From: an uncultured Bacillota bacterium
GTDB lineage: Bacteria; Bacillota; Clostridia; UBA1381
Direction: 5' to 3'
Assembly: GCA_949297205.1 (NCBI GenBank)
Contig: CASFSH010000167.1
Coordinates: 1-6,808, forward strand
DNA length: 6,808 nucleotides
The notes below the pieces were generated by a model. That model made no database searches and had not been told where the DNA came from. It worked only from the letters and a program-made list of their open reading frames with translations. Positions 6,800 to 6,808 of the stretch are shown in pieces (within the stretch, counting starts at the first letter, position 1; every line of letters begins with the position of its first letter). The position numbers were made by a program, and so were the translations under genes.

Positions 6800-6808
6800 T
6801 ATTATTCA

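Overview
This is an AT-rich window of 6808 bases with strong Shine-Dalgarno sites (AAGGAG type) and frequent intrinsic terminators. That fits a low-GC Firmicute, most likely an anaerobic gut-type Clostridia member; the assignment is inferred from composition and gene content only. There are four complete protein-coding genes, the 3' end of a fifth at the left edge, and a decayed regulator remnant.

Layout from left to right. Positions 1-63 look like the last 20 codons of a plus-strand gene, followed by a bidirectional terminator (140-166). Positions 171-310 on the minus strand carry a decayed piece of an AraC-family regulator: the end of the second helix-turn-helix is readable, and what may be the first is visible in another frame. 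Next comes an 85-nt near-perfect stem-loop (312-396) just past the end of copA. Positions 439-2922 (minus) encode a Cu(+)-exporting P1B-type ATPase, CopA, with a heavy-metal-associated (HMA) domain at each end. The C-terminal HMA domain is preceded, inside the reading frame, by a full Shine-Dalgarno site and an ATG, so it could also be made alone as a 68-aa CopZ-like copper chaperone. Divergent from copA is a DnaQ-like DEDDh 3'-5' exonuclease (3024-3650, plus), with a clear sigma-A-type promoter in the shared 101-bp gap. A cytoplasmic glycoside hydrolase family 3 enzyme follows (3787-5832, plus). It converges on a patatin-like phospholipase gene (5868-6728, minus); the two share one bidirectional terminator that overlaps both stop codons. 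The phospholipase has its own promoter near the right edge.

The four genes do not form a pathway. Each looks like its own transcription unit, or at most exonuclease and GH3 are read together: copper efflux, nucleic acid processing, beta-glycoside breakdown, and lipid hydrolysis. I see no phage, transposase, CRISPR or defence system, and no wholly new system. The most interesting point is the copA/copZ in-frame fusion with a retained internal ribosome binding site, followed by the AraC remnant and the long stem-loop.
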